Shown piece after piece: positions 58,741 through 64,000 of a stretch of DNA of 64,000 nucleotides. The stretch is from Vandiemenella viatica. Taxonomy: Eukaryota > Arthropoda > Insecta > Orthoptera > Morabidae. The stretch is from the NCBI GenBank assembly GCA_031002005.1, contig CM061921.1, positions 150,383,283-150,447,282 of the forward strand, written 5' to 3'. How positions within the stretch are numbered: the stretch's first letter is position 1; the number at the start of each line of letters is the position of its first letter. A program made the translations under genes and the position numbers. The notes beneath the pieces were generated by a model, which made no database searches, was not told where the DNA came from, and worked only from the letters and a program-made list of their open reading frames with translations.

Positions 58741-59480
58741 ATAAGAAAAACATCAAACAGTAATCTAGAATTTAATGTTAATGAAGTACTCAATGAAGTA
58801 GTAAACTGCTTTAAGGCAAACTCGTTAAAATTAAATTTTGTTTAAAAATGTTGTACTGGGTTTAAAACAAAGAATATTCACAGTAGGATTTACATATAAA
58901 CTATTAAAATAACACAGTCTTGGAAGCAAAGAGTATAAACTTCTTTGGCATTCAAATAAGGAGAAAGTCAGCTGGTAAGAACATAACACATTACTTCTGA
59001 AGAAGTTAAGTGTTGCCACCTATGAAATAAGAACACTTTCTCTAATAGCAGATCTAGAATTAATGAAACAGGTGTACTACTCTTATGTTCATTCAGTTAT
59101 GTCATATTTTGTTTTTTTATGCAGAAACTCTTTACAAATTAAAAACGTTTTGATAGGACAGAAATGGGCTGTTGGGCTGCTGTGCAAGGTAAACCAAGGA
59201 CTTATTGCAGACAACTCTTTAAAAGGTTCAATATTCTTGCAATTACTTCTCAGTACATAATAGTCTCTCGTGTGCAGTGTAATAGAAATTTTTAATTTGT
59301 TCATATTTAATTAATAGATTCACAGTTTAAATACAAGAAACGGAAATAATTTGTACAAAGAAAAACATCACTGTCATTAGTACAAAGTGTAGTTAATTAT
59401 TCTGGGATCTACCTGTTTAAAAACCTTCAACGGTTTTTATATAGTAAAGATGTATTTAAACAAAATCTAAAGAATTATCT
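58741..59480 (+). pseudogene. second partial copy of the same LINE family
   Basis: It starts with NVNEVLNEVVNCFKANSLKL, the region just after RT motif C. It continues through VATYEIRTLSLIADLELMKQ, VYYSYVHSVMSYFVFLCRNS and LQIKNVLIGQKWAVGLLC, then decays by 59480. The first copy at 57240-58740 lacks the part that this one begins with. Confidence 0.8.
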
Positions 59481-59489
59481 TTTTGTTAA

Positions 59490-60070
59490 TATCATGGTTG
59501 TCCGGGTTGAACCGCGTCAATTTATCGAAGCCTAAAGATTCAGCCATTATTTTGTGGCCTTCTTCAGAGGACTGTCATGGCTGGAAACGCTGCCACCTAT
59601 ATATAGCTCCCGAGGAGCGCGCTAACCGTTCGGAGTGACGTCACCCAATCTATCGCCGCCAGCGTGACCGGTCCCATGGGGGCTTGCAAGCAGGACCATG
59701 TTTGGTCAAGTTGAAGACCGCCGTCCTTGTTCAGCAGAATGTTGAGCTACAGCTGATTTTCTGACGTTATTATTTTTAAGATACCTTATGTGTTTAGACA
59801 GCCTTTCCTTGACCGCCCATCCAGTCTCACCGATATACACCTGGCCACAGCTACAGGGTATCTTGTATATGCCCGCTGGCTGTAATGTATCCGTCCTGTC
59901 TTTAACCTTTACGAGCCCATCAGAAATCTTCCTAGGCGCTGTGTATATCGGACGGATATTTTTCTTCTTTAAAAGAAGGTCAATTTTATCCGTCATCCCC
60001 TGGACGTGGGGTAATACTGCCATGGTTCCGTCTTATGGCTTCAACTTCCGGTGCTGGAGCACAGGGTAGT
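59490..60070 (-). mobile_element. Penelope-like retroelement 3' fragment
   Basis: Holds the GIY-YIG reading frame at 59706-60023 and a 3' tail at about 59570-59490. In the tail CTGAAGA, a 5-bp stem (GGCCA/TGGCT) and GAATC (minus strand, 59567-59537) resemble a decayed hammerhead core. The 5' boundary against the polymerase remnant is unclear. Confidence 0.75.
59706..60023 (-). pseudogene. Penelope GIY-YIG endonuclease domain
   Basis: The 105-codon frame has a linker typical of the class (LPHVQGMTDKIDLLLKKKNI, then VKDRTDTLQ). GIY follows at residues 51-53, CSC at 57-59, YIG at 63-65, Arg at 74, His at 78 and SAVAQH further on. These are the nuclease strands, the metal-binding Cys pair and the conserved basic and His residues of Penelope endonucleases. 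It belongs to a different subfamily from the copy at 745. The frame is open in this domain, but the reverse transcriptase is missing, and an in-frame stop lies just upstream of the ATG. Confidence 0.88.
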
Positions 60071-60199
60071 GCTTGAGGTTCAAGCCTTGCGGTGACTTGT
60101 TAACAACGTTAAGGTTGTAGCTGTTGGCCAGAAACGTCTCCTTCAAAATGTCTTCCAGACCCTTTCCCCGCCTTGAGAACTGGTTGGAATCTAGTCTGA

Positions 60200-61330
60200 A
60201 TGAGTATGTTTCACATGCATACTATACTATCAAGGAGCCATTCGATTCATCCTTAATAACTCTGTACTATCCTGAAACGGTTGTTGGTCTTATGGCCGGA
60301 TTTTTCGAATTGTGTTTCATTACTTTACATGCATCTCAGAATTCCACCAAATAGAACAAAAAATTGTGTTCACATAGATCAATTTGTGGCATCTATACTG
60401 AAGAATAAATCAAGAATGCATATTCCAACATAGGCAAGAGTCCCCTCACTTTTGACATTTCCAGAACCTTCAAGTTTTTGTTGGAAAGAGTCATATGTTT
60501 GAAATTTGGCGAAGCTTTATCGTTTGCGGACACTGCAGTGCCCCCCTCCCCTCCCCTCCTCAGCAGGTGCATAATTTCTAATCTTAGTTTTTTCGAATTT
60601 TCTGCATTTGTTTGCAAAAAATCGATTAGATTGTCAATTTTTAAAAGTCTGTCTTGAAATTAGAAGTGGTAGAATGGTGAGAGAGACGTATTCCCTCAAA
60701 AGCAGTGAACGATCGAATGATTTAACGCGGTGAACCGTGCCCAACTTCATTCCTAAGTTTGCACATTGCTGGAGAACTGGGTAACTGAGAATATACGGAA
60801 TTTTACTCTACAGGGTGTAATAAGCTTGGATTTGATATAACCAGGGGTGGGTTGGTGCTTTAGACAAAGCGTTAGAACCGGTAGGCAGACTTGTTTATCT
60901 TAAGGGACCGTCAAATCTGCAACTAGAACAAAACACCTTGGTGAGTCGGCTGGAGTGCTCATGAACTCTGCACTAGCACTTTGTTCAACTGTCAACCATT
61001 GAAATCTTCCAGAGGATAGATACATCTTTCAGAACGTCCGTTCGACACGCATGCTTCTTAATATAGGCTGCCACGAAAGGCCTGGAGATGTGATGTAGTT
61101 GGCGGGTTCCGAGGTGTATATCCTCATACATACTTTCCTAAATTTTTCAAACAGATTCGCAAGCAATTGCACAATTTTGTGTTTTCGCCCAGGGATTGGA
61201 TCAAAAACTCCCAACAAACATGTGACACGTATTCGTAATCAGCGTCAGTAATTCCAGACTCTTGACAATAAAATATAAAATTTTGACTTTTGAGTAAGCT
61301 CGTCCTCAGAGATCGTCTCCTACGATGTAT
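60200..61330 (-). pseudogene. Maverick/Polinton-type DNA polymerase B remnant
   Basis: Minus-strand frames, in polymerase order, read SGITDADYEYVSHVCWEF near 61260, then SEPANYITSPGLSWQPIL near 61090 (the conserved Y-TSPGLSW block of protein-primed family B polymerases). Then come ASPNFKHMTLSNKNL near 60490 and IKDESNGSL with YSFRLDSNQFS near 60240. The spacing is shorter than in intact polymerases and there are many frameshifts and stops, so this is an old, internally deleted relic. The integrase, ATPase, protease and capsid genes of such elements are not seen. The relics could equally come from a related linear-plasmid or virus-like element. Confidence 0.7.
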
Positions 61331-62700
61331 TAGTAATTAGATTTAACCAGTTGGAAGTTTGGAGGTTCCGTGAAATGCGCATTGATAATTCCCATGTCAG
61401 CGTAGCTTGTTTAATGAGTCTGCATTAAATACTATGACTTCAGAAACCACAAAGCAATTAAAGTATTTTCAATGTTCTTGGAAAACGAAATATAACGTTC
61501 AGTGTTGATTGGTAGGACGCTCATCCCATCGCTGTCGATGTTTGGTAAACCCATAACTGTGAAAGGCACATTATACCCAGACAGTTTATGTCTAAATTTG
61601 GGTATACACTTTTCATTCTTGTTCTGTAAACTGCAGTAATCATGGGCAGTCCCTCTGTATACGCCTGTGATCTAACAGTGATCTCTGTCTTTAAAGGTTC
61701 CCAGTTTACTGTCTCCCACAGATATAGCATACCGTGGCACAAGTTATTTGTGCTTCATAATCACCCATTTTACAAGAGCAATATACGCATTGGAAATTTT
61801 GTCAAACTATATCGCCAGTAAGACGAGTTCACCTGCTAATTCTTTCTCTGGGTTTCCTCCTGAAAACGAGTTGATTTGGCACAGACCAGAATCGTATGCA
61901 CAAACTACCTGATACACCGCAACAAAAGGGGAGTGTTTATCAACAATAACTGTGTAAGAGGCGCTGCACTGATCAAAAGGTTCTAAAAACTTTCAAACTC
62001 ATGAAAACGGCGCGAACGGTGCACGCTGCTGGTACACAATATTCTTAAAATTCAAGGTCTTTGTCTTCGGGCAGATTCACTCTCATGGTATCCACTCTCA
62101 AAAAATTAATCTCATGGTGGCGCAAGGGAGATTTGCGAGCGAAACGCAGCAGACATGTATCAAATTTGTGCAAATCACCATTATAATCAGCCACTCTCAA
62201 AGAATCAATCACATGGTGGTACGGAGAATCATGAGGCGGGGGGCAAGTGTCTCTCTCACCCGTATTTAGAACTGGATTTGTCAGATCCGGAGCATTTAAC
62301 CTACTGGCGGAATGTTTGCGTTACAATCTGTGTGCGAAATTTGTTACTAGATATTTGAGGGAAACAGCCTAAAAAATGCAATCAGGATGGCCGGTACATG
62401 GAGATCTGGACTCAAACCTGGTCTAGTTGTACCTTCCTGATGGACTTAATGCGCGCAGCCATACTGGAGGTTGAGTTTTATCTATTTTTTATCTCTTTTC
62501 AGTTAATATTGCGCCGATTGTTGAAAACAGATCTGTGTTTAGATCAAGACACGTGAACTAGAGCACGTGGTTGGGCTTTATGGGAGGCTCTCATTACAAT
62601 TGCATTACTTAAAGATAAGACTAATCCAGAAGTTATGAAACAAAGGAATATTATTGATGAAATTCTAACTAGTGAATTATAATTCAATTTTGAGTAAAAA
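61331..62700. other. unassigned; possible polymerase flank and a short repeat
   Basis: 61521-61742 is open on the minus strand without a clear motif. 62395-62478 carries the repeat shared with 10690-10775 (TAATGCGCGCAGCCA). Confidence 0.35.
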
Positions 62701-62702
62701 AT

Positions 62703-63032
62703 TCATCTTTTCTCAAATGGGGGAGCATCGTAGAACAATTCGATGCGAGAAATGAGTCCACTGTCAAACGATAAAAATGAAGCACCTCGCAAAGTACCGA
62801 TAGGATCAGGACAATGAAAATCTAACACTAGCATAACCTTGTTGCCAGAAGTAAATCTTTTTCGAATTGCAAGGCTCTTGAAAAACATCGAAAATATTTT
62901 GGCAGCTTCAGTTATTGATTTTTTACTATCCATATTTGAAAGAGGACACATAAAACAGACATGAGGGTGCACGTATGAGGCCATCTCATCAAGAGGAAAC
63001 CTAACTTTTTTAAATATGGTTTTACATATCAT
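62703..63032 (-). pseudogene. SnoaL-like (NTF2 fold) fragment
   Basis: The frame encodes about 109 residues, with FPLDEMASYVHPHVCFMCPL, ITEAAKIFSMFFKSL, VMLVLDFHCPDPIGTLRGAS, FLSFDSGLISRIELFYDAPP and FEKR before the stop. The pattern (an early ...V.F segment, E-A...FF..L, a strand, G.LRG...L.F..GLI.RI.L.YDA.PF) is that of SnoaL-like small proteins, many of which are single-domain enzymes or binding proteins. About 20-40 residues of the usual N-terminus are missing, cut off by a SINE at 63033-63230. The intact frame suggests recent decay or an exon of a split gene. The function is unknown. Confidence 0.55.
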
Positions 63033-63230
63033 CGACGTCGAGGTCATTAGAGGCGGGAAGGGACTGGATCAAGGAAAGGAGATATTTTTCCCGTGAATAG
63101 AAGGAACCATCGTGGAATTCACCTGGAGGTATTTCGGGTAACAATGGGAAATCTGGATGGGCGGATGGGAATGCGAATTAGCGTCTTCCAGAATGGGAGC
63201 GCTACCACTTACCCACCGCACTCGGTCAAA
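63033..63230 (-). mobile_element. SINE family B, diverged, minus strand
   Basis: GTCGAGGTCATTAGAGGCGG (tail side), CACCTGGAG and CCACCGCACTCGG (head side) are in the family order. The B-box is damaged and no duplication is evident. Confidence 0.75.
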
Positions 63231-63467
63231 CATTGATTATAGGATTCTACCTTTTATTGATGTCAAGTGGTAGAGCTGTAAAAGAAAACGCTCGATAGAA
63301 TCGTTCGAATTTAGCAGTGCTTGTGTAGAGGAAGTTAGTGCAATGGAGGATTTGGCACTTTCACGTTCCTGAAATTAACTGAATACTGTCGTAAGTTTCA
63401 GCCTCACATAAACTCGATATCAATCAGTCATGGAAATGTTAGGGCTAACCGCAAGCATCGTAATATG

Positions 63468-64000
63468 CTATCTTTTATAAAGATACAGGTGGATTCTACT
63501 TCTATAGACTAAGTCTATTACTTTCATCTTTTCCTCCAGAACAGCACCGACATTAGTTATCATTTTAGGAGTTGCTAATTTTTTTATGTTTATGCATCTT
63601 AAAATCACAACGCTCGTTCTAGAGTTTCTATAGCGTTGCAGTTTAAAGTCCATTACTACTGGGTTGTGGTCACTATTAACTTCAGCACAAGGATAGGTTT
63701 TTACGGATTTCACATATTTTCTTAGCTCTTGTTTCACCAGAATAAAATGAATATGATATCTACTGTCTTATCTTCACTATCAGCGGGTGATGTCCATGTT
63801 TGTAGCCTCCTAGGGCGAAGTTTTAAAAAGATATTAGAAATAAAAACTTCCTCTTCTAAACATGATTGCACCACTCTGTCCCTCTTGTGTTTCGTTCACC
63901 AAGGCCATAGCTCCTTACTCAGCACCAGTGCCAATTTTTTAGTTAATTCACCTATCACCAGTGTAATTTTCACTGCTTCATCCAAGGTGACATAGAAAGA
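63468..64000 (-). pseudogene. RTE-like LINE endonuclease, runs off window
   Basis: From the right edge, minus-strand frames read DRVVQSCLEEEVFISNIF, TWTSPADSEDKTVDIIF, YVKSVKTYPCAEVNSDHNPV and VMDFKLQRYRN. SDHNPV carries the catalytic Asp-His pair of APE-type LINE endonucleases. The preceding TWTSP and D-KT-VDI blocks are in the right order. The copy loses similarity at about 63600 and must begin beyond 64000. At least one frameshift is present. Confidence 0.82.

Noticed and set aside
56436..64000. Search for the next CP2 exon (DNA-binding domain start)
   Set aside because: No + strand frame resembling FQYVLCAATSPA was found, so the next exon is taken to be outside the window.

Overview
The window looks like a piece of a large, repeat-rich arthropod genome, most likely a polyneopteran (orthopteroid) insect. 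That guess rests on the repeat families (tRNA-derived SINEs, RTE-, CR1- and Jockey-like LINEs, Penelope-like elements, mariner, hAT and Harbinger MITEs). Several of them resemble repeats I remember from locust DNA; this is memory, not a database match. There is no bacterial-style gene organisation, rRNA, convincing functional tRNA or CRISPR array.

The one host gene I can support is a CP2-family transcription factor (TFCP2/UBP1/gemini-like), present as two exons on the + strand at 35873-35999 and 56355-56435. They join in frame across a 20,355-bp intron and recreate the conserved N-terminal segment of CP2 proteins. The following exon, which would begin the CP2 DNA-binding domain, is not in the window, so the next intron is at least 7.5 kb. 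Almost everything else is intronic or upstream DNA made of transposable-element debris.

Layout. 0.6-1.7 kb: Penelope-like element (GIY-YIG nuclease remnant) with inverted 88-bp ends. 1.8-3.6 kb: unassigned coding remnant split by a SINE, then a LINE 5' end. 6.1-8.1 kb: old RTE-like LINE interrupted by a 360-bp element with a hammerhead-ribozyme motif and by a hAT MITE. 8.7-20 kb: hAT, SINE and LINE fragments. 20.3-21.1 kb: LINE ORF1 with zinc knuckles. 22.4-23.2 kb: mariner copy split by a hAT MITE. 25-25.5 kb: Tc1 fragment. 26.8-30.4 kb: the best-preserved LINE, whose 3' third is present as three tandem units separated by poly(A). 31-35 kb: MITEs, SINEs and a Tc1/mariner derivative. 36-56 kb (CP2 intron): hAT, Harbinger, mariner and LINE copies and an A+C-skewed tract. 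57-59.5 kb: Jockey/CR1-like LINE. 59.5-61.3 kb: Penelope-like nuclease next to a Maverick/Polinton-type DNA polymerase remnant. 62.7 kb: a SnoaL-like reading frame. 63.5-64 kb: LINE endonuclease running off the edge.

No new multi-gene system is visible. The most interesting items are the CP2 exon pair, the small hammerhead-bearing element with clean target-site duplications, the tandem LINE tail array, and the SnoaL-like reading frame. All motifs were read by eye; no alignment or search was run.
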